DNA of 64,000 nt from RYN-230 sp963718305 (lineage in GTDB: Bacteria; Actinomycetota; Actinomycetes; Streptosporangiales; Streptosporangiaceae): positions 310,001 to 374,000 of the forward strand of contig CAVQZG010000018.1 of NCBI GenBank assembly GCA_963718305.1, given 5' to 3'. This document shows, piece by piece, positions 7,633-15,888 of this stretch. The notes below the pieces were generated by a model that saw nothing but the letters and a program-made list of their open reading frames with translations, was not told where the DNA came from and made no database searches. Within the stretch, counting starts at the first letter, position 1. Every line of letters starts with the position of its first letter. Made by a program: the position numbers and the translations under genes.

Positions 7633-9459
7633 CTAGATACGGCCGGTACGCTGCTGGGCCTGGGTGATGGCCCAGGCGGCGTTGACCAGGCCGATGTGGC
7701 TGAACGCCTGCGGGAAGTTGCCGATCATCTCGCCGTTGCCGGGGTCGACCTCCTCGGCCAGCAGCCCGACATCGTTGATGGCGGCCACGGCGTGCTCGAA
7801 GGTCACGGTGGCCGCCTCGACGTCGCCCGCGAGGGCCTGGGCCTGCGCCAGCCAGAACGTGCAGACCAGGAAGGTGCCCTCGGCGCCGGCCAGCCCGTCC
7901 TGGCCCAGGTACCGGTAGACCAGCCCGCGCCGGTCGGTGAGCCGCTGCGCGGTGGCGTCGATGGTCGCCTTGATCCGCGGGTCGTCCGCGGGCAGGAATC
8001 CGGTGATGGCCAGCATCAGGTTCGACGCGTCGAGGTCCTCGCTGCCGAACGCCTGGGTGAAGGCCCCGGCCCGCTCGTTCCAGCCCCGCTCCAGAATGGC
8101 CGCCCGGATCTCGTCGCGGGTGGCCGTCCAGTCGCCCACCCGGTCTTCGGCGCCGAGGTGGCCGGCCAGGGCGATCGCCCGGTCCAGCGCCACCCAGCAC
8201 ATCAGCTTGGAGTACAGGAAGTCGCGGGGCTCGCCGCGGATCTCCCAGATGCCCTGGTCCTTCTCCTGCCAGCGGGCGGCGGCGGTGTCCGCAGCCGCGG
8301 CCAGGAACTGCCGGGTCACCGGGTCCAGCTCGCCGAGCTGATCGACCAGCCGCTGGGCGGCGCCGAGCAGCTCACCGTAGACGTCGAGCTGCCGCTGGGT
8401 CCACGCGCCATTGCCGACGCGGACCGGGCGGCTGTCCCGCCAGCCGGCCAGGTGCGGCAGTTCCCGCTCGGTCAGGTCATGCTCGCCGCCGATGCCGAAC
8501 ATGATCTGCAGGTCCGTGCCGCGCTGCAGCTGGGAGGCGGCGGCATCGGCCAGGAAGACGAAGAACTTGTTCGCCTCGTCCGGGCAGGCCGCCACCCAGA
8601 AGGCCTCCATGGTCAGGCTGGCGTCGCGCACCCAGGTGTAGCGGTAGTCCCAGTTGCGGCCCCCGCCGACGGTCTCCGGCAGCGATGTCGTCGGCGCCGC
8701 CACGATCGCGCCGGTCGCCGCGAACGTCAGCGCCTGCAGCACCCGCCCGGAGTGGTGCACCAGTTCCCGCCACGGTCCCTCATAGTTCTGGTGGATCGCC
8801 GACCAGGACCGCCAGCCCTCCACCGTGTCGTCCAGCCGGGCGGTGATCTCCGCCGCGCTCCACGGGGCCGGCATCGGGCCGGTCACCTGCCGCCCGTGGC
8901 CGAGCGCGAACATGGCGGTCTGCCCGGCGGCCAGCCGGATCCGGGCCGTCGCGGTGGCCTCGTCCACGGTGTAGCTGGCCGAGGTGGACAAGATCAGCCG
9001 GTCGGCGCCGCCCCGGGCGGCAAGGCCGCCGGGGACCGGAACCAGGATGGGGTGGATGAGGCCGTACTCCGGCCGCGGCGCGTAGCTGACCTCTGCCTCG
9101 ATCTCGCCGCCGGTGCAGGCGAGCCGGCGCAGCAGCATGCTCGGGGAGTGTGTCCCCAGGTCGTGGCCGCGTTCGTTGCGGCCGATCGCGAGGGCGTCGG
9201 TGAGCACGGCGGTGCCGCCCGCGGTGGTGAAGGTGGTCTCCAGCACCATCGTCTGGTCCACGTATCTGCGGCTGGCCTCGAACTCGCCCGCGGGCCGGAT
9301 CGCGAAACGCCCGCCGGCGGGGTCAAGCAGGCGGCAGAACACCGATGGCCCGTCGAAGCGGGGGAAGCACAGCCAGTCCACCGAGCCGTCCCGGCTGACC
9401 AGTGCCGCGGAACGGCAGTCCGAGAGCATCGCGTACTCGCCGATCGGCAGGCTGTCCAT
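7633..9459 (-). CDS. glycoside hydrolase family 15 protein (glucoamylase/trehalase-like)
   Basis: This 608-residue protein shows the GH15 N-terminal beta-sandwich start (IGEYAMLSDCRSAALVSRDGSVDWLCFPRFD) and the (alpha/alpha)6 barrel with NWDYRYTWVRDAS and the late catalytic segment GNGEMIGNFPQAFSHIGL. It has no signal peptide, so it is probably cytoplasmic. Actinobacterial members of this type hydrolyse trehalose or short alpha-glucans. AAAGGA lies upstream of the chosen ATG. A hairpin in its upstream gap probably ends transcription of the protease gene behind it. Confidence 0.93.
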   Translation of the reverse strand: MDSLPIGEYAMLSDCRSAALVSRDGSVDWLCFPRFDGPSVFCRLLDPAGGRFAIRPAGEFEASRRYVDQTMVLETTFTTAGGTAVLTDALAIGRNERGHDLGTHSPSMLLRRLACTGGEIEAEVSYAPRPEYGLIHPILVPVPGGLAARGGADRLILSTSASYTVDEATATARIRLAAGQTAMFALGHGRQVTGPMPAPWSAAEITARLDDTVEGWRSWSAIHQNYEGPWRELVHHSGRVLQALTFAATGAIVAAPTTSLPETVGGGRNWDYRYTWVRDASLTMEAFWVAACPDEANKFFVFLADAAASQLQRGTDLQIMFGIGGEHDLTERELPHLAGWRDSRPVRVGNGAWTQRQLDVYGELLGAAQRLVDQLGELDPVTRQFLAAAADTAAARWQEKDQGIWEIRGEPRDFLYSKLMCWVALDRAIALAGHLGAEDRVGDWTATRDEIRAAILERGWNERAGAFTQAFGSEDLDASNLMLAITGFLPADDPRIKATIDATAQRLTDRRGLVYRYLGQDGLAGAEGTFLVCTFWLAQAQALAGDVEAATVTFEHAVAAINDVGLLAEEVDPGNGEMIGNFPQAFSHIGLVNAAWAITQAQQRTGRI

Positions 9460-9498
9460 CGTGTTCCTTTCCAGCACCTCCGATCTATCTTCCCCGAT

Positions 9499-9541
9499 GC
9501 CTCCTGGCCTAAGTCGCAATTACCGGCTTAGGCCAGGAGGC
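9499..9541 (-). terminator. 15-bp perfect inverted repeat, probable terminator of the protease gene
   Basis: Arms at 9499-9513 and 9527-9541 (core CCTGGCCTAAG / CTTAGGCCAGG) pair perfectly across a 13-base loop. The repeat begins 12 bases after the protease stop codon and precedes the GH15 start by 40 bases, fitting a hairpin that separates the two transcripts. There is no clear U-tract, as is common in high-GC actinobacteria. Confidence 0.65.
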
Positions 9542-9553
9542 CCGGGCCGCCGG

Positions 9554-10444
9554 TCAGCTCTCGCCGAAGGTCACCTGGATGGTCCGCTCGTCGGCGCCGC
9601 GCAGGATCTGGAGCTCGAGAGTGCCGCCGCGGGCCGCCTCGAGCGCCTCGAACAGGTCGTCAACGGTGCGGACCGGCCCCGTTCCGGCCGCCACGATCAG
9701 GTCGCCCTGGGCGAGGCCGGCCCGGGCGGCCGGGCTGCCTTCTGACACGTCCCTGATGAGCAGGCCCTCGGCCTCAGGGAGGCCCACGGCGCGCCTGAGC
9801 CGCCTGGCCACGTGCCCGGGTGCGAGCGCGACCCCGAGCTGCGGGTGAGCCGCGGATTCCCCCCGGGCCAGCGCGCCAGCCTTGTCGCGGAGGGTCTCGT
9901 CCGCGGGAATGGCCAGGTAGAAGCCTTCGCCGAGGCGGTGCGTGTTGATCCCGAGCAGCCGGCCCCCGGCATCCAGGACCGGGCCGCCCGAGGAGCCGGG
10001 CAGCAGTGCGGCGGTGTGCTCGACGCTGCCGGTTATCCGCCGGCCGCGCGGCCCGCGGAAGCTCCGCTCGACGCCGGACACGAACCCGAACGTCACGCGC
10101 AGTCCCCGCCCGCCCGGGTTAGCCAGGCCGAAGACGGGCGTTCCGATGCTGGCGGCGGCGCTGTCCGCCCAGGGGAGGACCGGGGCCGTGCCGGTGTCAA
10201 CGGCGATGACCGCGAGGTCCCCGTCGATGTCGCGTCCGGCCACGCTGCCCTCGGCCGTACGCCCGTCGGCGAAGGTCACCACCACCTGATCTCCGCGCAC
10301 ATTGTGCGCGTTGGTCAGCACCTGCCCTTCAGCGAGGACGATGCCCGAGCCAATGCCCCAGCGCTGCCCGATGCCGACCACCGAGGGGCCGGCCGTCTCG
10401 GCCAGCTGCCTGATGCTGGCCTGTATTTCGTCGAGGACTGTCAT
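9554..10444 (-). CDS. trypsin-like S1C serine protease with PDZ domain, apparently cytoplasmic
   Basis: This 296-residue protein carries the HtrA/DegP-type catalytic triad: His47 (LTNAHNV), Asp76 (DGDLAVI) and Ser152 (GSSGGP). A PDZ domain follows at about residues 200-290 (GLLIRDVSEGSPAARAGLAQGDLI). Unlike most HtrA proteins it has no signal peptide or membrane anchor, so it probably acts in the cytoplasm. It is divergent from the HxlR regulator gene, and the perfect palindrome in the shared promoter lies 14 bases upstream of its ATG, which suggests control by that regulator. Confidence 0.9.
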   Translation of the reverse strand: MTVLDEIQASIRQLAETAGPSVVGIGQRWGIGSGIVLAEGQVLTNAHNVRGDQVVVTFADGRTAEGSVAGRDIDGDLAVIAVDTGTAPVLPWADSAAASIGTPVFGLANPGGRGLRVTFGFVSGVERSFRGPRGRRITGSVEHTAALLPGSSGGPVLDAGGRLLGINTHRLGEGFYLAIPADETLRDKAGALARGESAAHPQLGVALAPGHVARRLRRAVGLPEAEGLLIRDVSEGSPAARAGLAQGDLIVAAGTGPVRTVDDLFEALEAARGGTLELQILRGADERTIQVTFGES

Positions 10445-10458
10445 CGTGTCCGCCTCTC

Positions 10459-10486
10459 TAAGTAGTAACTTGCAAGTTACTACTTA
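10459..10486. promoter_or_regulatory. perfect 28-bp palindromic operator
   Basis: Bases 10459-10486 form an uninterrupted perfect palindrome centred on GTAACTTGCAAGTTAC. It sits between the divergent protease and HxlR genes, 14 bases from the protease start and 16 from the regulator's GTG, in AT-richer DNA than its surroundings. The position and symmetry fit the binding site of the adjacent winged-helix regulator acting on both genes; the assignment to that protein is inference. Confidence 0.8.
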
Positions 10487-10502
10487 CTTGGAGGGTGTCA
10501 AG

Positions 10503-10952
10503 GTGACGGCTACGATCGGGGGCATGTCCGAACGGGAGGATGCGTCATCGCCGCTGGCCCAGGCGCTGGCCAGGGTGGGCGACCGGTGGACCCTGCTGCT
10601 GGTGGAGGCGTTGCTGGCCGGCCCGCTCCGGTTCAACGATCTCCTCGGCCAGATCCCCGGGCTGGCGCCGAACATCCTCTCCGAGCGCCTCAAGCGGCTC
10701 GAGCGGGATGGGCTGCTGACGGCCCGGCCGTACTCGGAGCGGCCGCCGCGGTCGGAGTACCAGCTGACCGGCGAGGGCCAGGAGCTGGCCGGCGCGCTGC
10801 GCCTGCTGGCGCACTGGGGGGCCGGGCACGCCGACCCGTCCACGGCCCCGCGTCACCTGGCCTGCGGTACCCCGATCGAGGCCCGCTGGTACTGCCCGAC
10901 CTGCGACGCCCTGGTGGATGAGCTGCCGCACGCCGACGTGCACTTCGTCTAG
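10503..10952 (+). CDS. HxlR-family winged-helix transcriptional regulator
   Basis: The core SPLAQALARVGDRWTLLLVEALLAGPLRFNDLLGQIPGLAPNILSERLKRLE pattern is the HxlR DNA-binding domain, split here only by reading: a PLAQALARVGDRWTL start and an RFNDLLGQIPGL recognition region. The C-terminus has four cysteines including a CPTCD pair, which could bind a metal or sense redox state. GTG 10503 is preceded by GGAGGG at ideal spacing (149 residues); an ATG at 10524 (142 residues) matches more homologues. Its promoter contains the 28-bp palindrome, so autoregulation is likely. Confidence 0.88.
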   Translation: MTATIGGMSEREDASSPLAQALARVGDRWTLLLVEALLAGPLRFNDLLGQIPGLAPNILSERLKRLERDGLLTARPYSERPPRSEYQLTGEGQELAGALRLLAHWGAGHADPSTAPRHLACGTPIEARWYCPTCDALVDELPHADVHFV

Positions 10953-11082
10953 GAGCTGACGGCCCGCGGCCCGGCCTTATCCGGCGGCTGGCCCGGGATT
11001 ATCGTGGGCGGCAGGGTAAGAGGCCGTGCAGAGCCGGTTTCGGCGCAGCACCAGCGGCGCGAAGCCTGAAGGGACGAAGGCA

Positions 11083-12462
11083 GTGAGCGAGTACAAGGTG
11101 GTCAACCCGGCGACCAACGAGACCGAGCGGGAGTTCCCGGCCGCCACGGATGCCGAGATCGAGCAGGTGCTGGAGCGTTCCGCCCAGGCCTACCAATCCT
11201 GGCGGACCACCGCGAAGGATGCGCGCACCAAGATGCTGCTGCGCGTGGCCGAGCTGTACAAGGAGCGGATCGACGACCTGGCTGCGCTGATCACCCGGGA
11301 GATGGGCAAGCCCACCCGGGAGGCCCAGGGTGAGATCCACCTGGTGGTCAGCATCTACCGGTACTACGCCGAGCAGGGACCGAAGCTGCTGGAGGACGTC
11401 CCGCTCAGCCCGCGGGCCGGGGGGACGGCGCTGGTCCGCAAGGAGCCGGTCGGCCCGCTGCTGGGCATCATGCCGTGGAACTTCCCGTACTACCAGGTGG
11501 CCCGGTTCGCCGCCCCGAACCTGATGGCCGGCAACACGATCATCCTGAAGCACGCGCCGCAGTGCCCGGAGTCGGCCCTGGCGATGGAGCAGATCTTCCG
11601 CGACGCCGGCCTGGCCGACGGCGCCTACATCAACGTGTTCGCGACCAACAGCCAGATCGCGGACATGATCGCCGACCCGCGGGTGACCGGTGTGTCGGTG
11701 ACCGGCAGCGAGCGGGCCGGCGCGGCCGTGGCCGAGGTGGCGGGCCGCAACCTCAAGAAGGTCGTCCTCGAGCTCGGCGGATCGGACCCGTTCATCGTGC
11801 TGGACAGCGACGATGTGACCAAGACGGTCAAGGCCGCGGTCGGCGCGCGGATGCTCAACGCCGGCCAGGCGTGCAACGCGGCCAAGCGGATCATCGTCGT
11901 CGGGGATCTCTACGACCAGTTCGCCGAGCAGTTCAGCGCCGCGATGGCCGCACTGCATCCAGGCGATCCTGCCGACCCCGCCTCGGACTTCGGGCCACTG
12001 TCCTCAGAAAGCGCCGCCCAGCTCCTGATCGGCCAGATCCAGGACGCGGTGGACAAGGGCGCCACGCTGCGTACCGGCGGCCAGCGGGTGGACCGGCCCG
12101 GCGCGTTCGTCGAGCCGACCGTCCTCACCGACGTCACCCCGCAGATGCGGGCTTACCGTGAGGAACTGTTCGGCCCGGCGGCGGTCATCTACCGGGTCGC
12201 CGACGCCTCCGAAGCCGTAGAGCTGGCCAACTCCTCGTCGTTCGGACTCGGGGGCGTGGTCTACAGCGCGGACCCGGCCCGGGCCCAGGAAGTCGCCGAC
12301 CTGCTTGACACCGGCATGGTGTGGATCAACAGCCCGCAGGGCTCCCTGGCCGACCTGCCGTTCGGCGGGACCAAACGCTCCGGCGTCGGCCGGGAGCTGG
12401 GCGCCTACGGCATCGACGAGTTCGTGAACAAGAAGCTGATCTACACCCCGGCCCCGCGCTGA
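11083..12462 (+). CDS. gabD: NAD(P)-dependent aldehyde dehydrogenase, succinate-semialdehyde type
   Basis: This 459-residue enzyme has the length and motifs of the GabD1/Sad subgroup: NFPYYQVARFAAPNLMAGN, general base Glu230 (LELGGSDP) and catalytic Cys264 (GQACNAAKRI). It would oxidise succinate semialdehyde or a similar short aldehyde. The GTG at 11083 follows GAAGG-type ribosome sites; an open frame extends 19 codons upstream but looks non-coding. It is not in an obvious GABA operon, though a PLP decarboxylase lies 6 kb upstream. Confidence 0.88.
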   Translation: MSEYKVVNPATNETEREFPAATDAEIEQVLERSAQAYQSWRTTAKDARTKMLLRVAELYKERIDDLAALITREMGKPTREAQGEIHLVVSIYRYYAEQGPKLLEDVPLSPRAGGTALVRKEPVGPLLGIMPWNFPYYQVARFAAPNLMAGNTIILKHAPQCPESALAMEQIFRDAGLADGAYINVFATNSQIADMIADPRVTGVSVTGSERAGAAVAEVAGRNLKKVVLELGGSDPFIVLDSDDVTKTVKAAVGARMLNAGQACNAAKRIIVVGDLYDQFAEQFSAAMAALHPGDPADPASDFGPLSSESAAQLLIGQIQDAVDKGATLRTGGQRVDRPGAFVEPTVLTDVTPQMRAYREELFGPAAVIYRVADASEAVELANSSSFGLGGVVYSADPARAQEVADLLDTGMVWINSPQGSLADLPFGGTKRSGVGRELGAYGIDEFVNKKLIYTPAPR

Positions 12463-12471
12463 CCCGGCCCG

Positions 12472-12504
12472 CCCCGCCCGCGGCGGCGACTCACCCGGGC
12501 GGGG
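12472..12504 (+). terminator. GC-rich hairpin after the aldehyde dehydrogenase gene
   Basis: CCCCGCCCG (12472-12480) and CGGGCGGGG (12496-12504) form a 9-bp perfect stem with a 15-base loop starting 10 bases after the stop codon. It is a plausible terminator, but G/C-rich complementarity of this length is common here. Confidence 0.4.
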
Positions 12505-12586
12505 TGGTCCCGGCCCGGGCCGGGACCTCTAGCGTCGGAGGCGGGGCTGGGCACATCGGGAGCGAGCGAGGCCGGGCACTTCGGGG

Positions 12587-13582
12587 GTGAGCACCGCATT
12601 GACCAGGACCAGGCACACGCCCGGGCCGGCGGGCCAGGCCGGCCAGGACGCCCGTCTGACCAGGGCCATGAGCTGGATCCCCGGCGGCACGTTCCGGATG
12701 GGATCAGCCGACTTCTATCCGGAGGAGCGTCCGGTCCACCGGGTGGCGGTAGACGGCTTCTGGATGGATCGCCATCCGGTGACCGTGGAAGCGTTCCGGC
12801 GGTTCGTCAAGGCGACCGGATACGTGACCCTCGCGGAACGGCCGCTGGACCCGGCCGACTATCCCGAGGCCGACGCCGCCCTGCTGGTACCGGGATCACT
12901 CGTCTTCTGCCGCCCGCCAGGGCCGGTGAACCTGCGCGATTACCGCAACTGGTGGAGGTACGTCCCGGGCGCTGACTGGCGTCACCCTCGCGGTCCCGGC
13001 ACCGACGATCGCGGTCGCGAGCGTCATCCGGTCACCCACGTCGTCTACGAAGACGCAGCCGCCTACGCGGCGTGGGCCGGGAAGGAACTGCCCACCGAAG
13101 CCGAATGGGAGTACGCGGCCCGCGGCGGGCTCGACGGGGCGATTTTCGCGTGGGGTGACGAGTTCGCGCCCGGCGGCCAGATGATGGCCAACACGTGGCA
13201 GGGTGAATTCCCCTGGCAGAACCTGCTCACCGACGGGTACGAGGGGACCTCCCCGGTCGGGTCATTCCCGGCTAACGGGTACGGGCTGTACGACGTGACG
13301 GGGAATGTCTGGGAGTGGACCGATGATTCGTTCTCCCCGCGTCACCCGGCCGACGCCGCGCACGCCTGCTGCATTCCCCGCAACCCCCGGATAACGACGT
13401 CTCACCAGGTCAGGCCGGCCGCGGAACCTGGCTCGCACCTTCCGCGCCGGGTCATCAAGGGCGGCTCACACCTCTGCGCCCCCAATTACTGCCTGCGCTA
13501 CCGGCCCGCGGCCCGGCAGGCCCAGGCCATCGACAGCGCCGCGAGCCACCTCGGCTTCCGGTGCATCGTCCGCGCGCCGTGA
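12587..13582 (+). CDS. formylglycine-generating enzyme (sulfatase-activating)
   Basis: This 331-residue FGE-fold protein has the start WIPGGTFRMGSADFYPEERPVHRV, the ELPTEAEWEYAARGG core and NVWEWTDD. The C-terminal segment keeps both active-site cysteines of true FGEs: Cys297 and Cys302 in GGSHLCAPNYCLRYRPAAR, with SAASHLGFRC after. FGE oxidises a cysteine in a CxPxR motif of sulfatases to formylglycine using O2 and copper. The GTG start has a weak ribosome site; ATG 12668 is an alternative. No sulfatase gene lies in the window, so its client is elsewhere. Confidence 0.9.
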   Translation: MSTALTRTRHTPGPAGQAGQDARLTRAMSWIPGGTFRMGSADFYPEERPVHRVAVDGFWMDRHPVTVEAFRRFVKATGYVTLAERPLDPADYPEADAALLVPGSLVFCRPPGPVNLRDYRNWWRYVPGADWRHPRGPGTDDRGRERHPVTHVVYEDAAAYAAWAGKELPTEAEWEYAARGGLDGAIFAWGDEFAPGGQMMANTWQGEFPWQNLLTDGYEGTSPVGSFPANGYGLYDVTGNVWEWTDDSFSPRHPADAAHACCIPRNPRITTSHQVRPAAEPGSHLPRRVIKGGSHLCAPNYCLRYRPAARQAQAIDSAASHLGFRCIVRAP

Positions 13583-13585
13583 CCG

Positions 13586-13618
13586 GGTGGCCAGCCGCGT
13601 GCTCCGCGGCTGGCCACC
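13586..13618. terminator. 14-bp hairpin between convergent genes
   Basis: GGTGGCCAGCCGCG (13586-13599) pairs perfectly with CGCGGCTGGCCACC (13605-13618) around a 5-base loop. It begins three bases after the FGE stop and ends 18 bases before the stop of the convergent arabinofuranosidase gene, so it can terminate both transcripts. Confidence 0.75.
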
Positions 13619-13636
13619 GGTTCCCTCAGGGGACGG

Positions 13637-15091
13637 TTAAGGCAGCGTCCAATGCTGGTTGGCGCCGCCGTTGCAGGTGTACAAGATCAGCTGCGTCCCG
13701 TTGGTGGTGTTGGAGGCGGGATCATCGAGGCATTTGCCCGAGGCCGGGTTGACTACCTCCCCATTCTCAGCCTGCCATTGCTGGTTGGCGCCGCCGTTGC
13801 AGGTCCACCACTCGATGAGGGTGCCGTTGGAGTTGTTGGCCCCGGTGATGTCCATGCAGCCGCCGTCGATGGTGAGGGTGCCGTTGCTGTTGACGGTCCA
13901 GTTCTGCGCGGAGGCGTTGCCGTCGCACGTCCAGATCTGCACCTTGTTGCCGTTGGTGCCGCTGCCGTTGTTGTTGTCCGCGCACTTGGAGCTGCTGACG
14001 CCGGACACGATCGGCCCGGTCGCCCCGCTAGCGGAATTGGGTGCGTAGCCGGCCGAGACGATGCTGGCCTGGACCGAACTCTCGGTGGCGGCGGACGGAT
14101 AGCCGGAGGTCATCACGCCTTCGTAGAAGGTGCCGGCTGAACTCTTGCTGTTGTCGCCGCCGATGCCGAGGATGATCGCCCCCTCCTTGTGCATCGGGTT
14201 GTACCCGGAGGGACGGACACCGCTGTAGAACGTGGACAGGCCGCCGGACTGGGCGTTGCCGCCGAGGATGGCCCACTGGCCCGGCTCGCCCTCGATCATG
14301 GCGGTGGTGAACCGGTCGGCGATGGTCGGGTCGCCCGAGTTCAGGCCCGCGTTCGAGCCGGAGAACAGGCCGTTCTCCATGTCGGCCATGATCCACGGCC
14401 CGTTGCCCGAACCGAAGCCCCAGGTCTTCTCGGTGCCGAAGTAGATCGCTTCCATGTGGCCGGCGCCGTTGTCGTCGTTGTTGGTCTCGGCGTTGCCGTA
14501 GTCGAAGCAGCAGCCGTTGTTGACGTGGGTGCCGTCGAAGATCGCGTACTCGCCCTCCGGGTTGTCGCCGGTCGCGATGCCCGAGGTGCTGTCGTCGCGG
14601 TACCCGGTGCCGGCCGCCACGTAGACGCCGTAGGCCTTGTGACCGCCGACCATGACCGGCGCCGCGGTCGCGTTCGCGAGGTTGTCAGGGCCGCCGGCCG
14701 CCCCGCCCCCGGGTGCATCGGTGAGGTTGTTGCCGTGCCCGGACTGGTCGTAGATCTCGGTGATGACGCAGGTCGTGCCGGCGCAGAAAGAGTCCTGCGC
14801 GGCGGCGTTGGCGACCCCGCCCGCGCTGAGCGGGCTGATGTTGGTGGTGGCGCTGTCGGACGCGCGGCGCACCTGATAGAGCGGGCCGTTGTAACTGGCG
14901 TACAGCGCCCGGGTGGTGCTGTGCGCCGCCACGCACGGCGTGCCGGCGGACGCGTAGATGTCACACGGCAGCGACGCCGCCGACGCCGGCGGCGCACCGC
15001 CGGCGGCCAGGGCGCCGACGGCGAGCGTCAGCGCGCCGGCCAGGACGAGTAAAACCTGCCGCAGGGAACGAAGAGGTGATCGGAGGGTCAT
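13637..15091 (-). CDS. secreted GH54 alpha-L-arabinofuranosidase with ricin-type lectin domain
   Basis: A signal peptide (hydrophobic stretch about 12-32, cleavage near ASA-AS at 39) is followed by the GH54/ArabFuran-catal domain (PCDIYASAGTPCVAAHSTTRALY ...). The unusual vicinal Cys194-Cys195 pair of the family is present. By spacing from the Aspergillus kawachii enzyme, Glu239 and Asp313 are the likely catalytic pair. Instead of the fungal CBM42, the tail (about 365-484) is a CBM13/ricin beta-trefoil with three Q-x-W repeats. It would release arabinose from arabinoxylan outside the cell. A LacI-type operator lies upstream. Confidence 0.92.
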   Translation of the reverse strand: MTLRSPLRSLRQVLLVLAGALTLAVGALAAGGAPPASAASLPCDIYASAGTPCVAAHSTTRALYASYNGPLYQVRRASDSATTNISPLSAGGVANAAAQDSFCAGTTCVITEIYDQSGHGNNLTDAPGGGAAGGPDNLANATAAPVMVGGHKAYGVYVAAGTGYRDDSTSGIATGDNPEGEYAIFDGTHVNNGCCFDYGNAETNNDDNGAGHMEAIYFGTEKTWGFGSGNGPWIMADMENGLFSGSNAGLNSGDPTIADRFTTAMIEGEPGQWAILGGNAQSGGLSTFYSGVRPSGYNPMHKEGAIILGIGGDNSKSSAGTFYEGVMTSGYPSAATESSVQASIVSAGYAPNSASGATGPIVSGVSSSKCADNNNGSGTNGNKVQIWTCDGNASAQNWTVNSNGTLTIDGGCMDITGANNSNGTLIEWWTCNGGANQQWQAENGEVVNPASGKCLDDPASNTTNGTQLILYTCNGGANQHWTLP

Positions 15092-15173
15092 GTGCCTGCC
15101 TGCCTTTCCTTAGCCAAGGCTCCATTGCTGGTAGGAATGGGCGTTCGCCGACTGCCCCTCGCCCGGCGCGGAT

Positions 15174-15185
15174 GTTAGCGCTAAC
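15174..15185. promoter_or_regulatory. LacI-family-type operator GTTAGCGCTAAC
   Basis: This 12-bp perfect palindrome with a central CG lies 83 bases upstream of the arabinofuranosidase start. LacI/GalR-family repressors bind palindromes of this shape, so sugar-responsive control of the secreted enzyme is likely. No LacI-type gene lies in the window, so the regulator would act in trans. Confidence 0.7.
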
Positions 15186-15499
15186 TTCACTCCTCTCAAG
15201 CGGGTCCGGGATCCAGGAGCAGGAAGTAACCGTCATAGTGAGCGTTCACAACACGTCCGTCAATGGTCCGCCGCAGGCGGCATCATCACCAGGACTACCT
15301 GGCCTGGCGCACCGCGCGCGGGTTCACCGACACGTTCGAGGCCATGCTTACCGAGCCGCTACCGCGGCGCCCTGGTCTCTGCGGTGGAGGTGCCATCTAC
15401 ACCCAGCCTCCATCGCCGGCGCACGGCGGCTCCTTGCCGCCTGGCTATGAATAAGGCATGGCCTGAGACGCAGGCCATCAGCACATCGAGGTGATCGTG
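15186..15499. other. intergenic stretch without a supported gene
   Basis: This 314-base gap holds the upstream side of the arabinofuranosidase promoter and the leader of the following small gene. An open frame at 15263-15454 (+) exists but has no ribosome site, and its second half reads through low-complexity Pro/Gly codons, so I do not call it a gene. No hairpin or repeat stands out. Confidence 0.5.
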
Positions 15500-15748
15500 A
15501 TGACAACCAGCCAGCGCCCGGGCCAGGCTGAGACCGGCTCGCGGGTGCGGCACACCCTGGACGGCTCGCTCGGTGCCCTGCGGCACCTGAACGACGAGCA
15601 GATCATTTTCTGGGAGTGCTTCTGGCGGTCCGCCCGCGCGCCGCAGCCCGGCCCGCAGGTTCCTCCCCGCGCGGCCGGCGGTGAGGCCAGGGCGGGCTCC
15701 GACGCCCCCGTTCCGGCCGGCGTGGGCCGGGGTGATGAGGCGGCCTGA
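15500..15748 (+). CDS. small hypothetical protein
   Basis: This 82-residue protein begins at an ATG with GAGG eight bases upstream. The first 50 residues look structured (RHTLDGSLGALRHLNDEQIIFWECFWRS, probably one or two helices); the tail is Pro/Ala/Gly-rich and likely disordered. I do not recognise the family. A strong hairpin follows 23 bases after the stop, which supports a real transcript. Confidence 0.5.
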   Translation: MTTSQRPGQAETGSRVRHTLDGSLGALRHLNDEQIIFWECFWRSARAPQPGPQVPPRAAGGEARAGSDAPVPAGVGRGDEAA

Positions 15749-15771
15749 CCCGTCAGGGCCGAACGTGACGG

Positions 15772-15815
15772 GAAGCGGGGCGCTCTCCGCCGGCGGGCGG
15801 AGGGCGCCCCGCTTC
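15772..15815. terminator. long bidirectional hairpin terminator
   Basis: GAAGCGGGGCGC (15772-15783) pairs with GCGCCCCGCTTC (15804-15815), and the stem continues through CTCCGCC/GGCGGAG with one wobble pair to a 4-base loop, for about 20 base pairs. It lies between the stop of the small + strand gene and the stop of the convergent DUF3040-like gene. Confidence 0.8.
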
Positions 15816-15888
15816 GGCACCACGCCCGCCCGCAATCGTGGCCAGGGGAATGCTCAGCGCGCTCGCGCCTGACCGGCAACTCGTGGTT

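Noticed and set aside
7582..9531. Long + strand open frame of 649 codons over the GH15 gene
   Set aside because: It is antisense to a clear GH15 gene; high GC keeps the frame open. The product is low-complexity Gly/Arg/Pro-rich with no family pattern.
15263..15454. 63-codon + strand frame
   Set aside because: No ribosome site, and the second half is low-complexity; the first part (HHQDYLAWRTARGFTDTFEAML) could be a fragment, but not enough to call a gene.
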